Shown here: positions 52,743 through 62,205 of the stretch, in pieces
Position numbering within the stretch: the first letter of the stretch is position 1
How the letters are laid out: each line of letters begins with the position of its first letter
Assembly (NCBI GenBank): GCA_964017065.1
Contig: OZ024791.1
Location: 3,683,539-3,747,538 of the forward strand
Source: Haliclona indistincta
Lineage: Eukaryota; Porifera; Demospongiae; Haplosclerida; Chalinidae
Length of the DNA stretch: 64,000 nucleotides
Reading direction: 5' to 3'
Program-made: the position numbers and the translations under genes
The notes under the pieces: model-generated
What the model saw: the letters and a program-made list of their open reading frames with translations, nothing else
What the model was told of the DNA's origin: nothing
Databases searched by the model: none

Positions 52743-53890
52743 AATTATGATCCAATGTTATGAATAGTCATTTTTCGCTCTTGCACATACTCCTTCTCCT
52801 GGTCTAGCCACTTCTCGTGAGTGTCCTCAATCATCACCTGCACATTAAATATCTCATTTCGCTGTCGGTAGCGGTATACAGCGTCTGGACACACATGAGA
52901 ACAGCACTAGAGACACCAGGATCGGAAACCTCTTCACTCCTTCATAGATCAGCCAGGACCTCCGCTCAATGATGCCAACAATCTAGAATGCCAACAGCTA
53001 AGTACCTGATGCTGAAGGTGGACCAATGAGCAGACCATGGGCAGTGTGAGGAGCCTGGGCACAGATGAACTCGAATACTGTCATGAAGACAAGCAGAGAA
53101 GAGAGACCATTGAGGAGCTGAGGAATGATGAACCACAGGTAGGTGATGTCAACTAGGTCATTGTACTGTACTGCTGACATTGTGAATGAATCTTGTACAA
53201 ATCACAACCAGTACGAATAATAAAGCATTATCTAGTACGAACGGAGTGTGTCTCATTAGCAATAACAGTGTGATGCTGCTGCCAGTAGATGGTGTCATGG
53301 CTTACAACTACTATGATGTACAACACGACTTGCAGTTGCGAGAGGAACAGACCGTTCCACATTTTAGTCAGCATTCAAACATTCTTCAGTCTTAGAATCA
53401 ATTTCACAATCACCAGTCGATACAGTGGTATACCAACCACTGTGACAAGAGTGCTCAAGTGGAGTGGATTAATCACAATCAGTATCAGTACTGGTAGTGA
53501 AGGACAGCGGGTCCTCTGGAGCTGTTCTGAAGCTGAGTAGCCATCTCCTGCTAGATGGTATCCAAACAGACACAGGAGGAGTGGTAGGATGCGTAGGAAT
53601 GTCTTGGTGTCCTCCACCTCCTCATTGGAGAATGGTCCTCCATACTTGTTCTTCCCCAGGTCAATACGGCGTGGAATATCCTCCTCCCAGTAGGTGAAGG
53701 CACTGCGATGCTCAGGGATCTTGTGCTTCCAAGAGTACTTGAACACTTTGTAGATATTTTTGAACAGATTGAGACCTGTTTCTGAATATAGAAATGCTTC
53801 TTTGAGGCACAAAACATAAAAAGCACACTTGTGATAACTGTAAATACTATTACAAAGGACACACTGATAAAAACAGTGTTGTTTAGGTTG
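52743..53890 (-). pseudogene. POT/SLC15-like peptide transporter, C-terminal half
   Basis: Minus-strand coding sense: a membrane segment FVIVFTVITSVLFMFCASKK (about 53805-53862), KVFKYSWKHKIPEHRSAFTY, WEEDIPRRIDLGKNKYGGPF, SNEEVEDTKTFLRILPLLLC, NPLHLSTLVTVVGIPLYRLV, MLTKMWNGLFLSQLQVVLYI, then VDITYLWFIIPQLLNGLSSL and LVFMTVFEFICAQAPHTAHG (about 53040-53160), and the cytoplasmic tail RQRNEIFNVQVMIEDTHEKW (about 52790-52870). The EFICAQAP block is diagnostic of proton-coupled oligopeptide transporters of the plasma or endosomal membrane. A frameshift near 53812, an in-frame TGA near 53393 and another near 53243 suggest a pseudogene. The N-terminal half is not in the window. Confidence 0.68.
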
Positions 53891-54466
53891 CTTGATCTAC
53901 TGTTCCATTCGTTAATTCAGCAATTCTATGAAGCATTGAAACTTCACTACCAATGATGTAGAACAATGCTATAATTTATTGCCAACATTCTCAGCCCAGT
54001 AATTCATGATTATTCCTATAACATTCTGAGCCCAGTACTCAAGCAAACCAAACCAATGGTGGAAACAAAGAGATACATTATCTTGCTGAAAATAAAAAAT
54101 GGACACAAACAAGAAAATAAAATATTTCTAACGAAATCAATAGGATGTAGTGATAAAGAAATCTGCTACTGGTCCACAACGTAAATCAACAAGGAGCAAG
54201 CATGGAATGGTAACACGATTGACTTGCTAACAGACCATAGTGCATGCCGTGGCTGACTTCAGAAGTCTGCTAGTTGCTATTGACTGACACATGACGTGCA
54301 TTGAATTGAATTTAGCTTGTGACAAAATATTGTATAGTCAAAATCTTATGTACAGCCACTGATGTACGAAAAACGGACGAACGGAAACGGTAGCACGAAA
54401 AAAGGGCCTGGTATCCATTGCAAGGGTGACCTTTGACCATTCCCCAGAATCTGGGGAATCCATTCA
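53891..54466. repeat. Repeat fragments upstream of the intact Gypsy
   Basis: 54098-54370 is a decayed copy of the MITE at 22682-23079 (GAAATCTGCTACTGGTCCAC, AATCTTATGTACAGCCACT). 54370-54426 matches the end region of the 2396-3019 family (GGGCCTGGTATCCATTGCA). 53891-54097 holds nothing recognised. Confidence 0.7.
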
Positions 54467-54710
54467 TGTGGAGAGTTGACCTCACTCTCTACTGTATTGT
54501 ATTGTATCAATACTACTCTACATTGTTAATAATACGAGCCTTGTCGATTGTCACATGCCTACACGTCTCTGATATTGTTTACTGTAGTTTTGTCATATTG
54601 GTATATATAGACACTGCTCATCTATTTTGTCACTCTTCTTCTCTGGTCCCTCTGTCATAATCCATACTAAGTATTTGGCTCGAACCTGTTGAACCCTGCG
54701 TTACGCTACA
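54467..54710 (+). repeat. 5' LTR of intact Gypsy
   Basis: 244 bp, TGTGGAGAG..CGCTACA. A TATA-like stretch GGTATATATAG (about 54600-54610) could be the promoter, with transcription starting downstream in the LTR. Confidence 0.95.
54600..54610 (+). promoter_or_regulatory. TATA-like element in the LTR
   Basis: GGTATATATAG lies in the middle of the 5' LTR, followed about 25-40 bp on by a pyrimidine-rich start-like region (TTTTGTCACTCTTCTTC). A matching copy is in the 3' LTR. Function is inferred from position. Confidence 0.45.
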
Positions 54711-54720
54711 TGGTGGCAGC
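54711..54720 (+). other. Primer-binding site (probable)
   Basis: TGGTGGCAGC starts right at the LTR end; TGG complements the CCA of a tRNA 3' end. The same ten bases lie in the same place in the nested Gypsy element (37415-37424, minus), so both lineages probably use the same tRNA, which I cannot name. Confidence 0.7.
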
Positions 54721-54731
54721 GGTGTGTGACT

Positions 54732-57700
54732 ATGGCAGGAATTCTACAGCTACAACCCCTTGAGCAGTTCAGCTTTCTTCATCCAGAACAGTGGCCAAGG
54801 TGGAAACAGAGGTTCGACCAGTTTAGGCTTGCCTCTGGACTTATCGCGGAGAGCGAAGAACGCCAGATAAGCATGCTGCTATACTCAATGGGGCCAGACG
54901 CTCAGGATGTACTGGAGACAACCAGCATCACAGCGGAAGAGAAAGCGAGGTTCGACTCGGTCGTCAGCAAGTTTGACGAATACTTCGGAGTAAGGAAGAA
55001 TGTTATTTTTGAGCGGGCTCAGTTCAACCTCAGGAAGCAACAAGCTGGTGAGACCGGTGAACAGTACATTCTGGCTCTCTACGCACATGCAGCAAAGTGC
55101 GGCTACACAGACCAGACGCAAAAGGAGAGAGATATCCGTGACCGTCTCGTGGTTGGAATTCGCGACACACAGTTGTCAAGAAGGATGCAACTAGACCCCT
55201 TGCTGACGTTGGACAACGCGAAGAAGCATGTACTCCAGACAGAGGCTGTGCAAGAGACGCACAAGAAACTCGCTGCGGGTGACAGTCGCGATAATCCTGT
55301 GGAGGTTGACTCAGTAACGTGGAAGAAGGACAAGCGTGGAACTCCTCGTGGTGGTGACAGACACGTTCAACGACATCGTCAACGTTCTCAATTCCGGAAG
55401 AACGACCGTGACCAGAAGTCGTCGCCGTCCGTGTGTACGAGATGCGGTAAAGAGCCTCACAGCAGAAGAGTCTGTCCAGCTAGAGATGCGGAGTGCCACA
55501 AGTGCGGAAAGCGAGGACACTTCAGTGCACAATGCCGTTCCAAGAACGTCATCTCTAATGTCTCTTTAGAACCCGGTGCTGGACAGGGCAAAGATGTTCC
55601 AGTGGACACTGGTTTCCTCGATTCACTGACTGCTGCTGAGACTTCTGGACCTGCAGTTTGGAATGTGACAGTATTTGTTGACAAGCAGGCAGTAACATTT
55701 AAAGTAGATACTGGTGCAGAGGTTACAGCCATTTCTGATTTCTCCTACAGGCAACTCAAAGGGATCCACCTCAACACTGCAAGCAGAGTGCTGTGTGGAC
55801 CTGACCATTCTCGTCTCAAGGTGCTGGGACAGTTCAAGTCAACTCTTGGAGTTAAGGAGAGGACAATACAACAAGACATCTTTGTCGTCAAAGGGCTCAA
55901 GAGTAACCTACTTGGTCTACCTGCAATTCAAGCGCTACAACTAGCAGCTCGTTTGGACTCAGTGGAGCAGAGCTACCGGGACCAGATCATCTCTGAATAT
56001 CCTGGAATATTTCACGGACTTGGTACTCTGGGTGAGCCATACAAAATCGATATTGACCCAGATGCCAAACCTTACGCTATTTTTACTCCAAGAAGAGTTC
56101 CTTACCCCCTCCAGGACAAAGTGAAACAAGAGTTGTCCAAAATGGAAACCCTCGGTGTTATCTCTAAAGTAGAAGACTCCACAGAATGGTGTGCCGGCAT
56201 GGTTGCAGTACCGAAGAAGTCAGGAGGAATTCGTATCTGTGTGGATCTGAAACCACTCAACGAGAGCGTCAAGAGACAGCCTCATCCTTTGCCGACGGTG
56301 GAGTCAATTCTTTCACAACTCTCGGGTGCTAAAATCTTCTCTAAGCTCGATGCTAACAGTGGCTTCTGGCAAATTCCTTTGAGTCCTGAGTCCAGACCAC
56401 TTACTACATTTCTCACACCATTTGGGCGTTACCACTTCAATAAGTTGCCATTTGGTTTGTCTAGTGCCCCTGAGTTGTTCCAGAAACGTATGGGTAAATT
56501 GTTGGAGGGATTGGATGGAGTTGTTTGTTTGATTGACGATGTTCTCATTTTTGCAGCAGATAAGGAGGAACATGATCTCAGACTAAGAGCTGTGCTGAAC
56601 AGAATGGCAGAGGCAGGCACTACCCTCAACATGGAAAAGTGTGTGTTTCAGCAGACGGAGTTAAAGTTCCTTGGTCATGTGCTCAACCAAGATGGAGTGT
56701 CTCCGGATCCTGAGAAAACAAGAGCAATCGCTTTGATGCCAGCTCCTGAAGGAGTTCCTGCTCTAAGACGCTTCCTGGGGATGGTTAACCACCTTGGAAA
56801 GTTCTCTCATCGACTATCAGAGCTGACTAAGCCACTACGTGATCTGCTAAGTGCTAAGAACTCATGGAGTTGGGGTCCAGATCAAGATAGAGCATTTCAA
56901 GAAGTAAAAGAGGAGCTCTCTAGACCCACAGTGCTTGCTCTCTATAGTCCTCAGGTCGAGACCAAAGTTTCTGCTGATAGCTCATCATTTGGGCTAGGAG
57001 CCGTATTGCTGCAGCGCCAAACATCAGATTCTGCTTGGAAACCGGTGGCTTACGCCTCTAGAGCTCTTACCGAAACAGAGGGTCGCTATGCTCAAGTCGA
57101 AAAGGAGGCACTGGCATGTACTTGGGCAGCAGAGAAATTTTCGGACTATCTACTTGGTAAACATTTCACAATGGAGACAGATCACAAGCCATTGGTGTCC
57201 CTTCTCGGAAACAAGAATTTGGACAACTTACCACCTAGGGTGCTACGATTTCGTCTACGTCTATCAAGATTTCTGTACTCTGTAGAACACGTACCAGGAA
57301 AGTCGATCTATACTGCCGATACTCTGTCCCGAAGTCTTGCTCCTTCTACTGACTCAGATGGAGCTGTATCCTCTAGAGATGTTAATTGTTTCATTGATGC
57401 CATAATAACTTCCCTCCCAGCCTCTACAGATCGGTTGCAGACCTACAAGGCAGCTCAAGAGGAGGATCAGATCTGTAAGCAGATTATCACCTACTGCAAG
57501 CAGGGATGGCCCGAGAAACAAGTTCGTTCTAAGCAGTTCAACTCGTACTGGGGTGCTCGTCACAAGTTCACCATAGTGGACGGATTGCTCCTATATGGCT
57601 CATGTATCGTCATTCCTTCCTCTCTGCAGGCAGAGACACTTGACAAGATTCATACTGGTCATCTGGGAGTGCAAAAGTGCCTGTCGAGAGCTAAAACGTC

Positions 57701-58703
57701 AGTGTGGTGGCCCGGCATGACTGGACAGTTGAAAAGAAAAATCCAGGAGTGTCGAGAGTGCAGAGAGCATCTTGTCCAGAGAAAGGAACCACTCATTCCC
57801 TCAAAGCTACCAGCCTATCCTTGGGAGGAAGTAGGAGCAGATTTATTCCATCTGAGAGGTGTCACCTATCTGCTCGTGGTTGATTATTGTTCCAAGTTTC
57901 CAGAATTGATCAAGCTTACATCCACCACTGCATCAAATGTGATCAACGCACTGAAAGCTGTCTTTGCCAGACATGGCATTCCTTCCTGTTTGAGGAGCGA
58001 TAATGGACCTCAATTTGACTGCTCTGAGATGGAAGCATTCGCCACTTCGTATGGATTCAAGCACCGTACCAGCAGTCCAAGATTTCCTCAGAGTAATGGA
58101 CAAGTGGAACGTGCCGTACAGACCATCAAGAATCTTCTGAGAAAGTCAGATGATCTGTTCCTGTCACTATTGGTCTATCGTTCTACTCCTTTGAGGTGGT
58201 GTGGTAGGAGCCCTGCTGAGCTGTGTATGGGTAGGAAGTTGAGCACGAACCTTCCACAACTCCAGAGTGCCTTGATTCCTGAGTGGACCTACCTTGACCA
58301 GTATCGTGAAGCAGACAAGATTTACAAGGATCGAGTCAAACAGGACTACGATCGACGACATGGTACTAACGTGCTACCTGAGCTACCGAACCACTCAGCA
58401 GTCTTAGTGGACGATCCAACGGGTCACAACAGAGAGCCTGGGATTACCATTGATACGGCAGATGCTCCTCGGTCATATGTGGTTAAGACTTCTTCTGGTG
58501 GTATCATCAGACGCAATCGTCACCAACTCATTACTAACCCCTCATCCTCACCACCTAAGAAGACAGTGAGATTTGCTGACCCACCTGCTGACTGTATTGA
58601 GCCACCTGCTAATCATGATACTCCTCCTATCTTCAAGCGCAGTCCCATTGTTACAAGATCACGAACGAGAGCTCTCCAAACAAAGGGGGATGTGGAGAGT
58701 TGA
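54732..58703 (+). CDS. Gypsy gag-pol polyprotein, 1323 codons
   Basis: ATG at 54732 (MAGILQLQPLEQF) lies 12 bases after the primer site; a GTG six bases earlier is less likely. Order: capsid-type gag (about 1-200), two CCHC knuckles (from C235), aspartic protease D326-T-G, RT with D540 (KLDANSGFWQ) and D602-D603 (LIDD), RNase H D749/E792/D817, integrase zinc block (HTGHLGVQKC, about 974-983; CRECRE) and triad D1037 (GADLF), D1090 (SDNGPQF), E1126 (NGQVERAV). D1090 and E1126 are 35 residues apart. Gag and pol are in one frame, so protein ratios must be set some other way than frameshifting at a gag stop. The frame reads through the polypurine tract and ends with TGA 13 bases into the 3' LTR. 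No defects seen. Confidence 0.96.
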   Translation: MAGILQLQPLEQFSFLHPEQWPRWKQRFDQFRLASGLIAESEERQISMLLYSMGPDAQDVLETTSITAEEKARFDSVVSKFDEYFGVRKNVIFERAQFNLRKQQAGETGEQYILALYAHAAKCGYTDQTQKERDIRDRLVVGIRDTQLSRRMQLDPLLTLDNAKKHVLQTEAVQETHKKLAAGDSRDNPVEVDSVTWKKDKRGTPRGGDRHVQRHRQRSQFRKNDRDQKSSPSVCTRCGKEPHSRRVCPARDAECHKCGKRGHFSAQCRSKNVISNVSLEPGAGQGKDVPVDTGFLDSLTAAETSGPAVWNVTVFVDKQAVTFKVDTGAEVTAISDFSYRQLKGIHLNTASRVLCGPDHSRLKVLGQFKSTLGVKERTIQQDIFVVKGLKSNLLGLPAIQALQLAARLDSVEQSYRDQIISEYPGIFHGLGTLGEPYKIDIDPDAKPYAIFTPRRVPYPLQDKVKQELSKMETLGVISKVEDSTEWCAGMVAVPKKSGGIRICVDLKPLNESVKRQPHPLPTVESILSQLSGAKIFSKLDANSGFWQIPLSPESRPLTTFLTPFGRYHFNKLPFGLSSAPELFQKRMGKLLEGLDGVVCLIDDVLIFAADKEEHDLRLRAVLNRMAEAGTTLNMEKCVFQQTELKFLGHVLNQDGVSPDPEKTRAIALMPAPEGVPALRRFLGMVNHLGKFSHRLSELTKPLRDLLSAKNSWSWGPDQDRAFQEVKEELSRPTVLALYSPQVETKVSADSSSFGLGAVLLQRQTSDSAWKPVAYASRALTETEGRYAQVEKEALACTWAAEKFSDYLLGKHFTMETDHKPLVSLLGNKNLDNLPPRVLRFRLRLSRFLYSVEHVPGKSIYTADTLSRSLAPSTDSDGAVSSRDVNCFIDAIITSLPASTDRLQTYKAAQEEDQICKQIITYCKQGWPEKQVRSKQFNSYWGARHKFTIVDGLLLYGSCIVIPSSLQAETLDKIHTGHLGVQKCLSRAKTSVWWPGMTGQLKRKIQECRECREHLVQRKEPLIPSKLPAYPWEEVGADLFHLRGVTYLLVVDYCSKFPELIKLTSTTASNVINALKAVFARHGIPSCLRSDNGPQFDCSEMEAFATSYGFKHRTSSPRFPQSNGQVERAVQTIKNLLRKSDDLFLSLLVYRSTPLRWCGRSPAELCMGRKLSTNLPQLQSALIPEWTYLDQYREADKIYKDRVKQDYDRRHGTNVLPELPNHSAVLVDDPTGHNREPGITIDTADAPRSYVVKTSSGGIIRRNRHQLITNPSSSPPKKTVRFADPPADCIEPPANHDTPPIFKRSPIVTRSRTRALQTKGDVES

Positions 58704-58934
58704 CCTCACTCTCTACTGTATTGTATTGTATCAATACTACTCTACATTGTTAATAATACGAGCCTTGTCGATTGTCACATGCCTACACGTCTCTGATATT
58801 GTTTACTGTAGTTTTGTCATATTGGTATATATAGACACTGCTCATCTATTTTGTCACTCTTCTTCTCTGGTCCCTCTGTCATAATCCATACTAAGTATTT
58901 GGCTCGAACCTGTTGAACCCTGCGTTACGCTACA
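58691..58934 (+). repeat. 3' LTR of intact Gypsy
   Basis: Identical by eye to 54467-54710. Its first 13 bases carry the gag-pol stop codon (58701-58703). Confidence 0.95.
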
Positions 58935-58939
58935 ATTCA

Positions 58940-59520
58940 CACTCGAATATTTGTTTGTAAATTATTAGTCCGTACATGTGTATATTCACTTGAAAATGGC
59001 GCTCCAAGAGGCCTACTGTCTGAGCCACTCCAAGAGGCCTGTTGCAACCTGTAGAAGCGGATCTAGTGTTTGAGTACGAGCAGTGAAGTTCTGTCTGTGT
59101 CCGCGAGCCCCCTACTGTGTAATGTCAGCACTCTGTGCTGACATTTTCGAAATACAATCGTTCACAGAGTCTCTACGAAAACCGAGTATCTGGCGTCTAC
59201 CACGTTGCTGCATTCGTCAGTAGCGTAACTACAGCACAGCAGGTCTTGTATCAAGAATCAGTAGCCAGGCCACGTGTTTTCACAGTTAGCGCATGCGCAC
59301 AATTACTCATGCAATAGATACCGGCCTTAATTTTCGCTTATTCGTTTGTTTCGTTGCAAAAATTAATGGCAGGGGACGAGGCTACTAATGTATCAAATCA
59401 CTGGTATTTCATGATCAAAGACTTAATGACATTTTTACGCATAAGTGCTCCACGCTTTACCGTCTACACTCTACGGTTTACCCTTGCAAGAAGTACTAAA
59501 ACCGCTGTAACTAATAAGAC
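58940..59520. other. No gene; MITE scraps
   Basis: 59310-59382 resembles the 2396-3019 family (AATAGATACCGGCC, GGGGACGAGGCTA). GTCAGTAGCGTAACTACAGC at 59216-59235 recalls the CAGTAGCGTAACTA terminus. A hairpin GTCAGCACTCTGTGCTGAC lies at 59122-59140. No gene. Confidence 0.55.
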
Positions 59521-59660
59521 TAAAAAGCAATATTAACGACTAAAAAGCAATATTAACGACTAAAAAGCAATATTAACGACTAAAAAGCAATATTAACGAC
59601 TAAAAAGCAATATTAACGACTAAAAAGCAATATTAACGACTAAAAAGCAATATTAACGAC
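59521..59660. repeat. 20-bp minisatellite, seven identical units
   Basis: The unit TAAAAAGCAATATTAACGAC is repeated seven times without a difference (140 bp). It is preceded by one diverged unit and has no spacers. Confidence 0.97.
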
Positions 59661-59743
59661 TTACAAGGAGTAAAGAGACACTGTTGACATTGTTCTCAAA
59701 CATGAGATTTAGTGGCATGCATGATCTATGCAATAGTAGTAGT

Positions 59744-60299
59744 TACCGTATAACCGGTAATTTTCGACACCGAAATATTTCGTACGTTAAATTTTAGAGA
59801 GGATTTAATTTTCGTAACGTTTTTGCCTGTCGAAAATTAAATCGCACCGAAATTTAAATTTGCCATAAAATTAACTATGACTAAAACTAATTTTGACGCG
59901 CTCGACACACGCAGAGACGACGACTGTTGGCTAGTTGCGTAAGCGGCTATCACGTTTATAGTTGGAGAAACACTTGCCTGCCGTCAGAAGTCTAGCTAGA
60001 AACGTTCAAGACCGTTACGCGTTGGCTGTGAAAAGAACAGACACGGAGACAGAAACTCCGGTAGTTCTGCCACGACCGTGCTGCAGGGCATCTGCATGCC
60101 ACGGCAAATATCTTGCCTATGTTCTCTTTCTTCGTCGTGGCGGTACCATAACCATTGACAAGCAGGGCGTCGTACACATGTTCTAGGTTGCATTGCAACA
60201 CAAATTTTCGTTACAAAGAAATTTTTCGAAAATTTAATTTTCGTCATCTGGAGCCCTTACGAAAATTAGAACCGAACGAAAATTACCGGTTATACGGTA
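59744..60299. mobile_element. 556-bp MITE, TACCGTATAACCGG termini
   Basis: TACCGTATAACCGGTAATTT and its complement end at 60299; TTTTCG/CGAAAA is repeated subterminally. TA at the ends suggests a Tc1/mariner-type insertion. A frame inside (59962-60186) reads NVQDRYALAVKRTDTETE and FLRRGGTITI, which resembles a HIRAN-like block (NxxDRYAVAV, then FLxRGG) as at 43825. Confidence 0.8.
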
Positions 60300-60330
60300 T
60301 TTGCCTACCAGGTGTATATACCATATACAT

Positions 60331-60390
60331 GAGGTATTGTGTTAATAAACCCGAGAGCATAGCCCGAGGGTTTATCAGCATAATACCAAG
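60331..60390. repeat. 60-bp hairpin
   Basis: GGTATTGTGTTAATAAACCC and its mirror, with tip GAGAGCATAGCCCGAG. Same AT-arm/GC-tip style as 5242 and 41352. Confidence 0.75.
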
Positions 60391-61800
60391 TGACATAATA
60401 AGGTCAATCTTCCCATTAGCATCAGTAAGACCATAGATATTACAGTACGGGATAGGAAGCCGCACTTAATTGGGTGGTCAATACACATCACTTGACGTCA
60501 CATGACGATTACATTTCCGTGTATTTTCTGCGTTCAGTATTATTATTATTATTATCATTATTTGATTTTACAGTACATACAGAAGTGCAGTAGTAATGCA
60601 TGGTTGTTTGAGAAGATGACAGAGACAGTATAGCAGTATATTGTGCTCTCCGTGTTTTAAATATACGGAGAATCTCTGATAGCACAGCCAAGAATCTACC
60701 AAGAACTTCGCCTTTTTACGAACGGCTAGTTGTCTGAATATCCAGCTGGTTTAGAGCTTACAAAGCGCCATTGATCCAGCCAGTATGGAGAATTTGCGTA
60801 TACAAAATCCTGACCAACGGAGACGAGTTCGTGTCGGTTCGGGTCTATAGCATACTTCTTGGCAACGCACTAACTGGTTCAGTACACCCAGATGACTAAC
60901 CAAAATCAAGTCATAGAACCTTTGCCTCTTTGAGAATTTGTGCGTACAGATCTGTAATCCACCATTACACTTACAAGTCTTCTGTCTGCCGTGAGGTGCC
61001 AGTACTGGTATCCATTCAAGGCCGGTAGTATGAAACACGCAATCTTCAACAAGACAATAAATGCACTAGAATAGGCCAAAGACAGCTAAAGAAAGCTGTA
61101 CAGGCAAAAAAACTACACCACACTCGTCTGCTGCTAATTTGTAATCCCTGCTACATGCGGTAGTCTCGACATGACGTCATCTTATACATTTTTGCCTCGT
61201 ACCCAGCCTCTTGCTCTTAAATTATGCCTTCTTTCGATGCTCAGAGCCCAAAACTAATACTCATAATTCTCTTCTTCTGCACCAGGTAAGCTCCATAAAC
61301 AAGTGTTGCTGTCATTTCGCGCACATTCGCCTACGATGATACGATCGGCAATATGCACGATCGATCACATGATTGGTCACGCCCACGCAAGTGCATGTTA
61401 ATCGCAGTAGAACAGCTTGTAAAAATTCGAATAACCGTTTATAAAATTAATCACCATAATTGGGGCGAGCCTGAGCGAGCCCGACATTGATTGCTACAAT
61501 GGCCCACGCACATTATAATTGGCGCTTGGATTCAAACAAGATATTCTGACATTCTGGCAATGATGCATGACTCAGGGACGACAACAACAGAGATCAGAGA
61601 CACCTGAAAAGCAACAACTTTTACACGACAAGGCCGCTACCAGAAAGCTACAACGAGAGAGTCACCCGATCAACGTGAAAGCAGACGACTGGAGCGACAA
61701 AAGAATATCAAAGGGCCTACCGGAGACACTGGCGGAAAGCAGCAGCTGCAACAGAGCAAACAGTAACTTAGGTATGTCTAATGAGCTCGTGTGTGATAGC
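60391..61800. other. Unassigned region with one coding-like ORF
   Basis: A minus-strand frame at 60751-61038 (TTGLEWIPVLAPHGRQKTCK, KRQRFYDLILVSHLGVLNQL) has protein-like composition but no family I know. The sequence ATTATTATTATTATCATTATT lies at 60539. CCTCGTACCCAGCCTC at 61196 resembles a MITE end. No other features. Confidence 0.35.
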
Positions 61801-62205
61801 AGAAGAGCCTGCAGTGAGTGAGGAGACCGAGCAGTAGAGCCTGCAGTGAGTGAGGAGACCGAGGAACCCTACTCACCACATCTTCCAGGTATATTGTTCC
61901 CATGACACCTAGGCAAGGAACTCACTCAGCAAGAGATAGGGAGAAGAAAGTGCAACATAACCAACCTATTGAACTGCACTGATTCTATTCACCATCAACA
62001 AACCCATTAGCGCTGTTAAAATAATAATAACATTATAGGACAAAAATCTGTGGTGTTCACAAAATACAGACTTATCTACTAAAATCTGGACTCACCACAT
62101 AACCAGGTGCAAATAATATTATAATTAATCCTATACACGACTAACAAGGCTAAATTATATCAATGCTCAGGCTCGCCCCTGCCATTCCATGAATGTACTA
62201 GTTAT
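61801..62205 (+). repeat. Second Helitron-derived scrap
   Basis: AGAGCCTGCAGTGAGTGAGG is present twice in tandem (61805 and 61838), followed by sequence matching 29670-29985. Only the tail end of the Helitron protein (EEPAVSEETE) is left. Confidence 0.75.

Larger units (their letters stand above)
54467..58934 (+). mobile_element. Intact Gypsy LTR retrotransposon
   Basis: Two 244-bp LTRs (54467-54710 and 58691-58934) appear identical by eye, and a 5-bp target duplication ATTCA lies at 54462-54466 and 58935-58939. A likely primer-binding site TGGTGGCAGC follows the 5' LTR (54711-54720), and a purine tract AACAAAGGGGGA precedes the 3' LTR. One open gag-pol frame fills the interior. There is no env-like gene. 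Everything expected for an autonomous element is present, which implies recent insertion. Confidence 0.97.

Noticed and set aside
55000..58400. Antisense frames of 60-100 codons across the Gypsy gag-pol gene
   Set aside because: They are shadows of the single long coding frame on the plus strand.
54467..58934. Endogenous retrovirus with envelope
   Set aside because: No reading frame follows integrase; the gag-pol stop lies in the 3' LTR, so this is a plain LTR retrotransposon.
59521..59660. Regular short repeats that could suggest a CRISPR array
   Set aside because: The units are contiguous with no spacers, and the context is eukaryotic transposon DNA.
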